Made by a program: the position numbers and the translations under genes. From Ceratobasidium sp. AG-K (lineage: Eukaryota; Basidiomycota; Agaricomycetes; Cantharellales; Ceratobasidiaceae), in NCBI GenBank assembly GCA_037039685.1, contig JAWNGF010000001.1:3224001-3288000 (forward strand): a stretch of 64,000 nucleotides of DNA, read 5' to 3'. This document shows, piece after piece, positions 1-11,020 of this stretch. Numbering within the stretch: the first letter of the stretch is position 1; every line of letters begins with the position of its first letter. Under the pieces are notes generated by a model, which saw only the letters and a list, made by a program, of their open reading frames with translations, made no database searches and was not told the origin of the DNA.

Positions 1-3000
1 TTCCAGTCCAAGATCTTTTCTACTTCATATTCTTCCTCTCCTTCTTCAGTAATGATTGGCGGTGGTCAGGGTTGGTTTTGCTTAAACTCCGTGTCTTCTA
101 TGTAAGGGCTGAGCAAGTCAATGTGGAAAACAGGGTGCACCCTCATTGTTGCTGGCAGAGTGAGCTCATCAGCATGTGATCCTATCTTTTGCTTCACAAC
201 AAATGGTCCATGCTTCTTGTTATCCAGTTTCTTTGAGGGTCTTTTTGTTTGGATGTTTCTTCCCAGCAGCCATACTAGATCTCCTTCCTGGTACTCATTC
301 TTTGGTTCTTCCTCCAGGAGCCTTTGGCTCTCCATTGATGCAATTGCTTTGTCGTGGATGCTACACCATTTTTCCATAATGGTGTTTGCTTCGGGAACCG
401 TTGTTTCTTCTGACAAGATGTTCCACAGTGGTTCCCTGCTGTAGACTATTGCAAAAGGGGAACTACCCGTCACACAGTGCTTCTGCAGATTATAACTGAA
501 TTCTGCAATTGGTAACAAGTCCGCCCAATCATCTTGCCGGTAGTTGACAAAGGATTGTAGCCAGCCTTCCATCCATTGGTTGATTCTCTCTGTCACTCCA
601 TCTGTCTGGGGGTGGTAGGCAGTGCTGAAACTTGGGCTAGTTCCAATTCTCTTGTAAATGGCCCTTATAAGTTTAGAATTGAAAGTAGTTCCTCAGTCTG
701 AGATTGTGCTTTTTGGAACGCCGTGTAGTTTCCAAACATTTGTGACAAAAAGATTTGCCAGCTCGCTTGCCGTGTGAGATTCCTTGCAGGGTATGAAATG
801 CGCCATTCTTGAGAACCGGTCCACCACTACCATGATGCTGTCTGACCCTCTGGACTTTGGCAATTTTACCACAAAGTCAAATGCTATGTCTTCCCAGGGA
901 CCTTTTGGAATTGCTAGAGGTTTGATTGGAACTATTGATTTTGATCCCCTTGTTTGTTGGCAGGTCTCGCAGGCTTCCACATATCAGTTTACGCTCTGCG
1001 TCATCCCTGGCCAGAAGTATCTTCTTGATATTAGTTCCAATGTCCTGGCTTGTCCTTGATGCCCTGCAATCCTTGAGTCATGGTGTAGTTGCATGATGGA
1101 CAGTCTGGCTTCCTTATCTTCCAGGACATAAATCTTCCCTTTGTACCATATTAGTCCTTCCTTGAAGTCATAATCCTTTGCGCTATGTTGCAGGGTTCTT
1201 GGTAACATTTCCCTTGAATTGCAGATTTCCTTGATTTTTGCCAGTCCTTCATCAGTTTCCTGTGCTTCCCTGATGGTCGCCATAATGTCTGTGTCCATCT
1301 GTCCCATAAATCCTTTGAATTTTTCGGCCAATATCATGATTTGCTCTGGTGTGGGAATATCCTCATGGTCAGATTGTCTTGACAACAGGTCCGGTTTAGA
1401 CAAAAGGATTCCAGGACGGTATATGATGTCAAAGTTGTAGGAAGCCAGTAGTTGATGCCATCTTGCATGTTGACGGTTGAACGTTCTTGCTTCCTTCCAG
1501 AACTGTAGGTTCCTGTGATTGGTGTAGATAGTGATTGGATTCTTTGTTCCCTCAAGGTATAACCTCCAATGTATCAATGATTCTATGATTGCCATAAGTT
1601 CCTTATCATGGACATTGTAGTTGAGCTGGGCCTCATTGAAGGATTTTGACAGGAACGCTATAGGGTGTAGGTAGCCATTGTCCTGCCTTTGAGACAGAAT
1701 TGCCCCCATTGCTACTGCGCTTGCATCCGTTTCCAGAAAAAAAGGGTTTCTCAGGGTCAGGATGGCATAGTGTGGGCTCCTTGCTAATTTCTGTTTTCAG
1801 GGCGTCAAAGGCTTCCTGTTGATCCTTTTCCCATTTCCATTTGTTATCCTTTCTTGTCAGGGTTGTCAAGGGTTTTGCTAAACAGCTAAAATTTGGTACA
1901 AATCTTTGGTAGAAGTTTGCAAATCCTAGGAATGCCTGAACCTGCTTGACCGTTTTTGGTTCCTTCCATTCCTTTATTGCCTTGACCTTCTCTTCCTCCA
2001 TTGAGATACCAGAATCACTGATTCCAAGTCCAGTATATGTAAGTTTGGTGACAAAGAATTCGCATTTCAGGAGCTTTGCAAATAGGTTTTCATCCAGTAA
2101 GATCTTCAGCACCTTCCAGACATCTATCGTATGTTGGCTTCTGTTTTTAGAGAAGACTAGGATGTTGTCAATGTATACTATGACACATATGTCAATAAGG
2201 TCATGGAAGATGTGGTTCATGTATCTGTGGAATATGGCAGGTGCGTTTTTTAGTCCAAAGGGCATGACAATGTATTTGAAAAGGCCTTCCCTGGTTCTGA
2301 AAGCCGTTTTCCATTTGTCTCCTTCCCTGATTCTGATATTGTTGAAACCCATGCGTAGATTGATCTTGGAGAAAATTTTTGCATCCTTGATTTTATCCAG
2401 AAGATCTTCCATTAAGGGCATTGGAAACCTGCCGTCCTTTGTAATAGCGTTCACTCCTCTGAGGTCTTGAACAAGTCGTAATTGTTGTACTGCTTCTGGA
2501 TTCTTTGGGTTGACAGGTTTTTTGACAAAGAAACAAGGTGAAGCAATGGGGGATTTGCTAGGTCAAATTTTTCCGGCAGAGATTTCCTCATCCAGGTATT
2601 CCCTTAGTGCAATGGATTTGGCTGGTGAGAGCGGGATAGGTCTGGCCGGTTTTGGAAGTTCAGCCCCTTCTTTGAAGTCAATGGCACAGTTGTAAGGGCA
2701 ATGATCCAGAATTCTCTTGGACTTTTCTTCACTAAATAGGTTGGCAAATTTTTTGAATTCTTCTGGTAGGTTGTCTATTGAGGCCGTTCTTGCTTGTATG
2801 GGTTCTGGTTGCCATGATATGTGCTTTGTTTTCCAGTCAATATTGGGGTGGGCCTCTTCTAACCATCCAAGTCCTAAAATGAGCTTGGTTTCTCTGGTAG
2901 GCATAGTGAAAAAGATTTGTTTGAAGGTTTTCCCTTCTACGTCCAGTACAAGCTTGGCTTTGAAGCATATTTGGTGCAAGAGTTCTTTCCCCTGGATGCC

Positions 3001-3210
3001 AATTACTTTTTGTGGAGAGGGAAGCTCAATGAGAGGAATGTTGTTGGAGCAGGCCCAAGAGATGTCCATAAAGTTCTTAGAAGCTCCTGAATCAATGAGA
3101 GTAGGGACTGGTTCTGTGATTCCGGCAATGCTTGTGTAAACAATGGTTAATTTGTTTGTTGCTCTAAAGTACATTGTTTCCATTGCCGGTTCTTTGGTCT
3201 CTCCACACAC
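1..3210 (-). pseudogene. Degenerate pol polyprotein (PR-RT-RH-IN-chromodomain)
   Basis: The protease is near the 5' end, with an intact LIDSGAS active site. RT follows in the 1633-2454 reading frame. Its catalytic motifs read KINLR (expected KIDLR, Asn codon 2359-2361) and YIDN (expected YIDD, Asn codon 2164-2166), so the polymerase should be inactive. RNase H shows YTNH in place of YTDH (codon 1518-1520). The integrase zinc finger (HH...GH then CETC) is split by TGA at 984-986 and the catalytic core by TGA at 690-692, just after the second acidic residue. The third acidic residue is in DGVTER. After TGA at 66-68 the frame continues as an acidic stretch and YEVEKILDW, the start of a chromodomain that runs off the window. 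A frame change also occurs near 1700. Expression of an active enzyme is very unlikely. Confidence 0.88.
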
Positions 3211-3212
3211 AG

Positions 3213-5194
3213 TTAGAGGGAGACCACTTCTTTTCCCGAGTCCTCTATGATTGTGGCTTCTCTTCCCTTTATGCTGGGCTCAGTTGTTATCCATTCCTTG
3301 GACAAGCATTTGAGCAACCGGTGACCCTCTTGACCACATTTCAGACATCGGTTTGATGCTATTCTTGCCTTGTATACTTCATCTGGAAGCTGTTTTGTAG
3401 AGGCTTGCCTGGTGGTGGTTGCTTGGGGTGTCTTCTTTCCGGTGGATGCTTTGATCTGTTGCAATTTCTGGTCAATGGAGATTGCAAGAGTGATCCATTG
3501 GTTAAGGTTGAGATGCCTTTCAGTTCCATCTTTGTTGATAAGGGAAAGTTCAAATTGTGCCAATTCTGTTTTGATTTCCGGCTTGAGTCCCTCCTTGAAT
3601 TGGTTGATAAGAGCTTCTTCTCCCCAGTTGACGTTGATCATGTGGAAGCGGAATTCCGTTGCATAATTTGCTACTGAGTTGACTTGTTTGCTTTTTTGGA
3701 TATCGGCTTCCGCCTTAGCCTTCTTGTGAGGGTCGCTGAATTGTTCCATGAAGTGCGACTTGAATGTTTCCCATGACGTTAGGTTTGGGTCAGGTACTCC
3801 ATTGTTCATGGATTGGAGTAGCACTTGTGCCCAATGTGTAGCGGATCTGTTATCTGATTTGAAGTTGGCAAGTGCTTCTCTAATTTGTTCTTGTCCCAAG
3901 CTGTATTGGTTGCCCAACCTGACAAAGTAGCTTTCCATTTGGGTGATGAACATTTCTGCTCCTTCTCCTTTCTTCCTGTCAAAAGCTTCTGGTCTAGTTA
4001 CTTTTGGATGCCTGTTTTCCCTTCTGTTGTCAGGGTTTTCAGAGAGCTGACGTAGCCTTTGTTCCAATTCGTTGAGCCTGGTAGACTCTGCTTTGGGGTG
4101 GGGAGGAGATATGGCATGTAGGGATGCTTCATCCATCTGTTTGCGCATGTTGTTGATTGTCTCTTGCATGGTGTTAATTTGTCCAATTGCAATCCTTCCG
4201 TCTTCCCTTAGTCCTTCTAGTCCTTGGGTGACTGCTTCATTCCAGGCTAACTGTGCCTGCCTCATGGTGTTAAGGTCTTCCTGTACATTGTTTACCAGTC
4301 CTTGTGTGTTTGTGACTTCGTTTCTGAGGCGGATTATGTCTTGCCCAACCAGGAAACTGTTATGTTTGCTGTTTTGTGCGGCGGTAAGAATATCTGTCAG
4401 GGTCCCTTGTAGGTTGTTGAGGGAATTGTTGAAGATTTGTTGGTTGTTGGCCAACACTTGAGTGGATTGTTCTAACCCGTTGAGTTGTCTATTGATTGTT
4501 ATCCTCATTCCATTAATAATCCTTAAGAGTGCATTGTGTCTTCCAAGGTGAAGATTGTCAAGGTTGTCAAGATTGCTAATCACCGTCCTACTGCTGGAAC
4601 TAGAACTTGAGGTGGGAATCCCAGGGACTTCTTGGCCTTCTGTTGCTGCTGGTTGCTGGGAATACCCTTGTGGTACATATGGCAGTGCTTGATTAACTGG
4701 TGTCACGGCCTGAGAGATCATTGGGACTGGACCGGCATTGGTGATGGTTCCCGCAATCTGGGGTACTTGAGGAGTGTGGGAAATGTGTGGTGTGGGAGGG
4801 GGTCTGATAGGGACAAGGGATACACCCCTGTGAGCTTCAGGTTGAGAGGAAAAAACTGTCTTCTGGATCCCATAAGCCATAGTGGACGTGATGGGCCTGG
4901 GGTTGCGTTTGAGATAGGGATTGGAATTGTGACCGGTGTGGGGTCATTGGTAATATTGCCTGGTTCTCTAGTGACAATGGTAGGTTCTTCTTGTATGACT
5001 GAAACATTCTCAGCGTTGAATGTTCCAGGCATAGAGGCTTGGCTTTGTGGGCAAGACCTTGCTGGTCCTCCGGCCCATGCTTGTGCAATATCTTGCTCGT
5101 TGAGGGAACTTGTAGGTCTTGAAGCTCTACTTGGTCCTCTCCTTATTGATAATGGTGTTGCAAGACACAATCCTGCGTCTTCCTGAATGGACAT
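3213..5194 (-). pseudogene. Degenerate gag of the chromovirus
   Basis: The main frame (3213-4880) encodes a retrotransposon gag: a Pro/Gln-rich N-terminal part, a Ser run, a coiled-coil-like middle, a gag core with MESYFVRLG followed by WAQVLLQ, and a C-terminal CCHC zinc knuckle CLKCGQEGHRLLKC. The N-terminal part starting at 5194 lies in a different frame (4718-5194), so one frameshift lies around 4880-4920. Gag ends in TAA (3213-3215) in the same frame as the protease region that follows. This could be a mutation in a single gag-pol ORF or a natural readthrough stop. CAA-to-TAA here is not at a CpG, unlike the stops in pol. Confidence 0.8.
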
Positions 5195-5650
5195 GATTGT
5201 TAAGCTTGTTTTGTAATGTTGTAAGCTACTTCTTGGTGGCTATGGAACAAGCGGCAAGGGAGAGTGGACAGCACTAAGACCTAAGTGACCTCTTGAACCA
5301 CAACACACTTAAGTGTCTGTAGGCTCTAAAGGGTAGGGGTGGTTCTAAGTGTCACTTGAAGGGGATGTTTTGACGAGACAAAACAAGCTGGGGTTACCAG
5401 GCTTGTTGGTCCTCTATATATATTCAGAAACAGGCCAAGTCATACAGGACGCAGCCACACAAGTCACACAAGCAAGCCAGTCAGGAGTGTCCAAGTGAGT
5501 CATGCTGCGCAGGCAGTCATGACTCATACAAAGCACAGCCGCATTACACAATGTAACAGAATAACCACAAGGACGTGGCAACACGGCAAAGGAAACAACA
5601 AACAACATACAAGCAGGACAACAGACATGAGGACAAACGGGGCAAGGCAC
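5195..5650 (-). repeat. Probable 5' LTR and leader of the chromovirus
   Basis: This stretch lies immediately upstream of gag on the minus strand and has no coding signal of its own. Reading the minus strand it contains a TATA box (TATATATAG, about 5411-5425), as expected for an LTR promoter driving the element. The exact ends cannot be fixed because the partner LTR lies outside the window, and I could not identify a convincing primer-binding site. Confidence 0.5.
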
Positions 5651-5677
5651 AAGACGAGTCCGATGGAGTGAGCTGGC

Positions 5678-6499
5678 TCACGACACCCTCTTGCGGACAT
5701 GGTTGAAGGGTCTTGTTGCTTCATGGGGTTTAAAGTTCTGCAATACCATGGCCATCTTGATTTCATCTTTGAGACCATTGTAGAAATCATCATGGAGTAC
5801 TTGGTCAGTGTATCCAAGTACCAATGAATAAGTAATAAAGTCTCGTAGATAGTCTTGGACCAAATTCTTTTGGATCAGTTTCTTGTAGAGTTGCCTGAAG
5901 CAATTGATCTTGTGAACATCACCAAACCTGGCTTGCATTTCATTCCAGAATTTGTCTATGTCATGTAGCCAATTTGTTGCTCCCCTTTGTGCTGTGTCCA
6001 CATTGATTCCTGGTTGCATCTATATGTAGGCAGGTCCTTTGCAGTAACCCATGATGTACGTAATTTTCTGTTCTGTGGTTGCTTGTGGGGATGTGTGGTT
6101 TATGTACAAAGTGCATTGCGATTTAAACTCATCAAATTTATCCATATCTCTGGAGAATTCTTCTGGGGGGTGCATTTTGAGTTTGTATCCTGGAGTGGTT
6201 GTTGACGCGGTGGTGGAGGGTGTTGCTCCCAGGTTTGCAAGTGACTGAGACACTGCATTCATTAATTGGTGAAGGGGTGTGATTTGTGCAGTTTGATTCT
6301 GAATTGCAATGATGTCTGCAACATTATTGTCGATTCCCTGTTCTAGGGTAGAAGTGATGCCATTTAAGGCATTGATGTGACCATTAATTTTTTGCACTTT
6401 GTCTATTGAGGCATTGATTGCGTGTGCAACCACATCAGGTCCAGATGTTGCCAAAATTTGGGTAAATCCCCCTTGACTTGGTGATGGGGCTCTTGACAT
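5678..6499 (-). pseudogene. Gag-like fragment of a second Ty3/gypsy element
   Basis: Two same-frame ORFs (6499 to 6020 and 6019 to 5678) are separated only by a TAG at 6020-6022 and together read as a retrotransposon gag. There is a predicted helical N-terminus, a FDEFKSQC segment followed by an YIMGYCKGPAY motif, then the gag core with FWNEMQARFGD and DYLRDFITYS. TAG sits where gag cores usually have Trp (a TGG-to-TAG change). It differs in sequence from the gag at 3213-5194, so it is a different family on the same strand. No zinc knuckle or pol follows; the LTR of the neighbouring element adjoins its 3' end, suggesting truncation by nested insertion. Confidence 0.7.
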
Positions 6500-6589
6500 A
6501 TTGGAGTGGGGAAAAGTGTGGATTTATTGGGAGCCAAGACCATACAAAATATTGCAAATCCTTCTGCAAACTCTTCTATCTTTAATGAC

Positions 6590-7340
6590 TCACAGACTTC
6601 TCAAAAACACCAATTCAAGATTTTTGTCTTCCAGAAACAATGTGTTGATCACTCCTAGTTCATTGTACTGTTTGTATATGTAGTTACAATGAACATCTTC
6701 AATGAAGAGTGATAGGGATTCTAGTCTAAGCTGTTCCCTGTGTTGTTCCTGTGTGAGTCAAGGTCTTGGTCCCACTGAAAAGGGTTGGGTGCAATGGTAT
6801 TAAGGTGATTTAGAAGGCAGTAATCCTGGTTAATAGGAATATGCACTTCTGCTGCAAGAGGGCAGTATCTGCTCTTGATTTTGTCTTTAAGGGTCTCGAT
6901 GGTGTGCCACTGACATTTGTTGTTGTTGATGAGGTTTTTGACCTTTTGAGTATGTTTTTCTTGGATTTTAATAAGTTGGTTGCAGTTTTCAATCAGGACA
7001 TGGGTTTGCTCTTGTAGGCACTCAACTTCAATGTTGGTGTCAGCTAGGTTTATGCTTTGGACACAATCTTGATTGGCTTGTTGCTTGTTTGTGTTGTCAA
7101 TGCTGATTTTGATGAACTCAAGCCTTGAGTGGAGGGTTTGATAATCGGCTTTGAGTTGGTTGTGGTTTTTGTTGTTTCTTATATGCTCAAACCTTAGCTC
7201 CTCTGCTTGTTCAACTTGATCTTCTTCTAGTACTTCAATTCAACTGTTTAATTTGTTGACTTTGGTGTCTAGATCAAGTACAAAGTCTTTTAGTCTAAAG
7301 ACTGCTTTGCAGAGGCTAAAAATGCAGGGAACACTTTTAA
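6590..7340 (-). pseudogene. Broken coiled-coil ORF upstream of the second gag
   Basis: Reading the minus strand from about 7340, an open frame rich in Glu, Lys, Gln and Leu with heptad-like spacing (for example IEVLEEDQVEQAEELRFEHI) continues to about 6740. It is broken by one TGA at 7240-7242, which fits a CGA-to-TGA change, and then shifts frame around 6730-6790 to a segment ending near LELVFLRSL. I do not recognise the protein. Its position between a TATA-bearing region (near 7541-7549 on the minus strand) and the second gag suggests it was an extra 5' ORF of that element, but it could be an unrelated captured gene. Confidence 0.45.
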
Positions 7341-9040
7341 GGTTAATTAGTTAGTTACTAATTAATCCTTTTTTAGTGCGTACTGATGGAAACAACAAGT
7401 TGATGTGGGTTTTTTTTTTTTGATGGATGTGAGTATTAACTTGGGTGGTGCTTTGACCACTTTACAGGTTGGCTTGAGAGGGTCTGGCTTCCTCAATATG
7501 TTGATTTGGATGTGAAGGGTGCTAGACGCTAAGCTTTTGCTTTATATACTCCTTATCTGATCTTATCAGTTATCAACAGCCTTGGGTGGGCGTGATAGCA
7601 ACAGTGTATGACAGAGTAAGGGTGTATTTAGCTGACTAAAGCTGCTATGACCCAAAAGAGGATAACAATTGGGTTCACTGATGGCGTATAGCAACATGGG
7701 ACTACCAGTCTATATCAAGTATAGCTTGTTGTCCATTGTACTATGCCTGTTTTCCCGTGTACATTCTATCTACTTGGTGGAAGAGCAGGAGCTTAAGGCT
7801 GATGCTTAAAAAGGCTTGACCTGATGTCCCAACTTGGGTCAATTAGGTATATAAAAGGTTAAGGGGTTTGACTTAGACAAGTCTTAGAACCCAAGGAGTA
7901 GTGATAGTAAAGAGGATTTGATTGAACAAGTCCTAGTGGAGAGGAGGTCAAGCCTTGTTGTTAACTGGCTTGACCTCAGCCAGCCCCTTTTTGCTGATGT
8001 CAGCCTTACTACAAAGACATTCAGATAGCTAGCAAGTTGTTTAGATGTATTTCAGGACAAAAGGTGCCTTTATGAGGTCTATACTGAACCACTCATATCT
8101 CCAACCTGTACCACCATACATCAGCGACACGTCGTGATCGACACGGCAATAAGTCCCACATTGACTCCAATGCCTTGTATTGTCACGCGAATAGATGAAT
8201 ATGCAATTACATCCGATATAAAAACGGGAGGGAGACACATATAGGTTGTATCTATGACCAGAATTCGAGTAAACAGCTTACCCAACGGTCTCCCGATGAT
8301 CATCAAGTCCAGGGTTACCCACCGCTGGTTGCAAGCGACGCATTGACCATTGACTACCAGTCGTTCACGACGCGTCAATGATCACCGGGTCCAGGTAACC
8401 CGGTTGACTGAGACACGTGTTTGTAGACTGTACGGGTAGATTGTAGCATATCAATACAAAATACAGAATAATAATTGCATAATCAACTACAATATACCCA
8501 TTGAGAGCCAGTCCCAACCCGAGTGCCACATCTCTTGCTGCTCCATCAAATGCCACATCTCCTTGTGCTCCCGATCAAACGCCTCTCCTCCTTGTGTGCT
8601 CGCAGGGATTCGCCACATCTCGGGAGCGCTTGGTAAAGAGGGGCTTGGGATCCCAGCTCCTTATGCTTTGGAGCGCTTCGGAGCACTTCGGAGAAATTTT
8701 CCTTTTTACTGCGTACTGGTTAGGGTAGAGGTTTCCCTATGCTCCTGGCTTGCCAGAATCGATGAGTGCTTGTGAATCAATCATGAGTTGTCTGGATTGA
8801 CCATTCCCGTATCTGATGAATTGACTTATGCAAACTTATATCTCAGCATAAGACATGTTATAAAAGGCACTTGACAGATATATACAATACGCAAAGAATA
8901 CATCGCAAACAACCAGTTAATCAATTCCTATTGCCCTAAAATAGAAATGGAAACGAATCGAAACCTTTGAGATCTGCTTTCATACATTATCAAGACATGT
9001 TTCAAGGGTAACATATAGTTACTTACCGTTAAAGAAATCC
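7341..9040. other. AT-rich non-coding, retroelement-flanking region
   Basis: No ORF here looks like a real gene. There is a T-run near 7411-7423, a minus-strand TATA box at 7541-7549 that could be the LTR promoter of the second element, and a plus-strand TATA box (TATATAAAAGG) at about 7848-7858 that may belong to another LTR fragment. Short ORFs at 8041-8556 (minus) and 8501-8775 (plus) have no recognisable content. Confidence 0.5.
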
Positions 9041-9565
9041 CTAAAAGAAATCTAAGATTCCTTCTGTGTTCCCATCGTCAGGGGTAGTGACTTCCTCCAT
9101 AGTATCACCGTCGATCGTATAGATGGCGTCCATTTTACCATCATCATCAGTGTCACAGACAAGCTCTGAAGTTCCGTCGTCGCCGTTCAGGTCGACCAGA
9201 TCCCCAGTGGCCTTTGTTCCGTCTGCAAGGGTTGCTGTACCCTCGTCGGTCACGACGTCGAGTGCAAACTTTGCCACCTCCTGTAGCTTCATTGTTATCT
9301 CATAGAACTCTGAAGATTCCTTGAGAGCGTTGAAAACACGATCGCGCCGCCGGACACGGATAGAATTCGAGGGCTGGGCGGGAATAGTCTCGGTGGGAGT
9401 GGCTTGAGCAGGAGGAACATCATGAGTATTGGGTGGGGATGGCTCGGCGGAAACGATAAGGTTTCTGGCTGGTTCTTCACCCCCAGCGTTCCTGCGTTGG
9501 ACGGCCTCGTTGTGTTCGCGGAGGCGCTTTTCGATAGCAGTAAGCTCAGCTACTAGTCGCGACAT
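9041..9565 (-). CDS. Small unrecognised protein, paralogue of 11021-11614
   Basis: A single-exon ORF of 174 residues. I chose the ATG at 9563-9565 (MSRLVAELTAIEKRL) rather than the longer frame because a TATA-like run lies between the two at about 9645-9657, and because the same N-terminus recurs in the second copy. It has a basic helical N-terminus (IEKRLREHNEA), a Pro-rich linker with PPAQATP, a possible hydrophobic helix, and an Asp/Gly-rich C-terminus with DLNGDDGTSE and DTDDDGKMDA. The last two resemble Ca-binding loops, though that is inference. No signal peptide is visible. The family is unknown to me; it is probably lineage-restricted. Confidence 0.6.
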   Translation of the reverse strand: MSRLVAELTAIEKRLREHNEAVQRRNAGGEEPARNLIVSAEPSPPNTHDVPPAQATPTETIPAQPSNSIRVRRRDRVFNALKESSEFYEITMKLQEVAKFALDVVTDEGTATLADGTKATGDLVDLNGDDGTSELVCDTDDDGKMDAIYTIDGDTMEEVTTPDDGNTEGILDFF

Positions 9566-11020
9566 GTTTAGCGATAGTGGAGCGAGGTTTGAGGAAGAGA
9601 GGGGGTTGATCGTTGTATGCTGCTGGGTCGCCCAGCCAAGCCCATTATATATAATACTTTCCGACACTCGGCTAACTCCGAAATGATGAACCAACTATAT
9701 GATCCCCCGTGTGTACATCTATCCGGAGCTCAAAGTTGCGGCTTCTCACGAGCATGCTCAGACAAGTGGTTGGAAATTGTGCAAAAGGGGCAGCGGTACG
9801 CCGGTAAATCTGGCTTACGAAAGCCACAGGACTCAGTGTAGCCGGTGGCGGCTAACAGCCCACCGATGAATGCAGAGACAGAAAACATATATTCAGACCA
9901 AAGGTAAAGTCATCAATCAATCACCAGGAGGGTTTCTGGTGGTCCAATAATGTAGTAGAACCTAAAGACGAGAAACAAGGTGTGCATATATGCACGGCAA
10001 CAACACATGAACAACTAGGACACATCACTGAGATAGCCCGAGTGGGTTGAGCTAACGGGATCAGTGCAGTGTCCGCGTGCCTGCTCACCAAACCTCTGGG
10101 TCTGGACGCTCGGCTCAGAAAGGTGGATAGCCCCGGTCCTCACAGCTCTAGACATACGCGTGATCGAAGCCTGCTGCTAATATGGTAGATTATGAGCATA
10201 GCGATTCGACCTGGCGGACCTACGAATTCAACATAATGGTCAACTACAACTCAACTCCAAGATGAGCAGGGCCGTATGGCGACTTCAGCGCTTCAAATAG
10301 TACCATTCTTGCCCAAGCGGCCCAAGCAATCCAGCTTGGAGCCTGAATCGATTGACGCTGTGACTGATGCGTCGAAATTCCAGAATCAGGGACACATTCA
10401 AGTTCTCGAGTATGTTAACCAACTAATGGTCGGACTGCGTTGAAGGATAGCCACAGAAATGCCAGAATCTGGGAGACAAGATCAGAAACGTACTCAATTC
10501 GGCGAATATAAGAGCTGTAGCATCTAGGCCCGCATCGCTTAGGCTTGTCCGAGCCTGCCCCGAATAATAGAGTGCAATATTTATAGACTTCATCTCCGTT
10601 ATCACCGACCACTGACAGTTGTCTACGCGTGTAGTGCGGCGTACTAGGCATGATGGTTTTTACCATGTGTAGCCGTAATCAGTGCGGAGCAAGGAACCAA
10701 ATATTGCCCACAACTAAATCTATGTAGATGCATGCGTGCGCGGGCTAATGTAATTCTGGGTGAATAAAGCGAGTAGTTGTTCATGTATTGAACTTAATAT
10801 TATGACGGGCTTGGTCCCCTACGAGCTTCTATCTTAAACAAGTAAACGTAAAATCAAAAGGCACAGAATGACAAGTAATGGAACCGTAAGTGCGAAGATA
10901 ACAAAAGGGACATTAGAGCGGGGAAGTGTCAATCATACACAGGGGTATATCAATATCAATAACTAGTAAACTACTATGGAGTGGGATGCCGAAGGAGAAA
11001 CAGATCCAACCATTCAAACT
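9566..11020. other. Intergenic, between the two paralogues
   Basis: Nothing convincing is encoded here. TATA-like sequence near 9645-9657 probably serves the gene at 9041-9565. The longest minus ORF (10415-10666) has no family features. Confidence 0.5.

Larger units (their letters stand above)
1..5650 (-). mobile_element. Ty3/gypsy chromovirus retrotransposon, truncated by window edge
   Basis: Read on the minus strand, the order is 5' LTR region, gag with a zinc knuckle, aspartic protease, reverse transcriptase, RNase H, H2C2-type integrase and the start of a chromodomain. This is the Ty3/gypsy domain order, and the chromodomain marks a chromovirus. The 3' LTR lies beyond base 1, so LTR identity and target-site duplication cannot be assessed. 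The copy is dead. It has in-frame TGA codons at 66-68, 690-692 and 984-986, a TAA at 3213-3215, a frameshift in gag, and Asp-to-Asn changes at two RT catalytic positions and one RNase H position. The three TGA codons fit CGA-to-TGA changes, and the Asp-to-Asn codons sit where a CpG would have been, so CpG deamination is the likely route. The right boundary is approximate. Confidence 0.9.

Noticed and set aside
5414..5650. Cys-rich 78-codon minus ORF
   Set aside because: It lies inside the probable LTR and has no conserved pattern.
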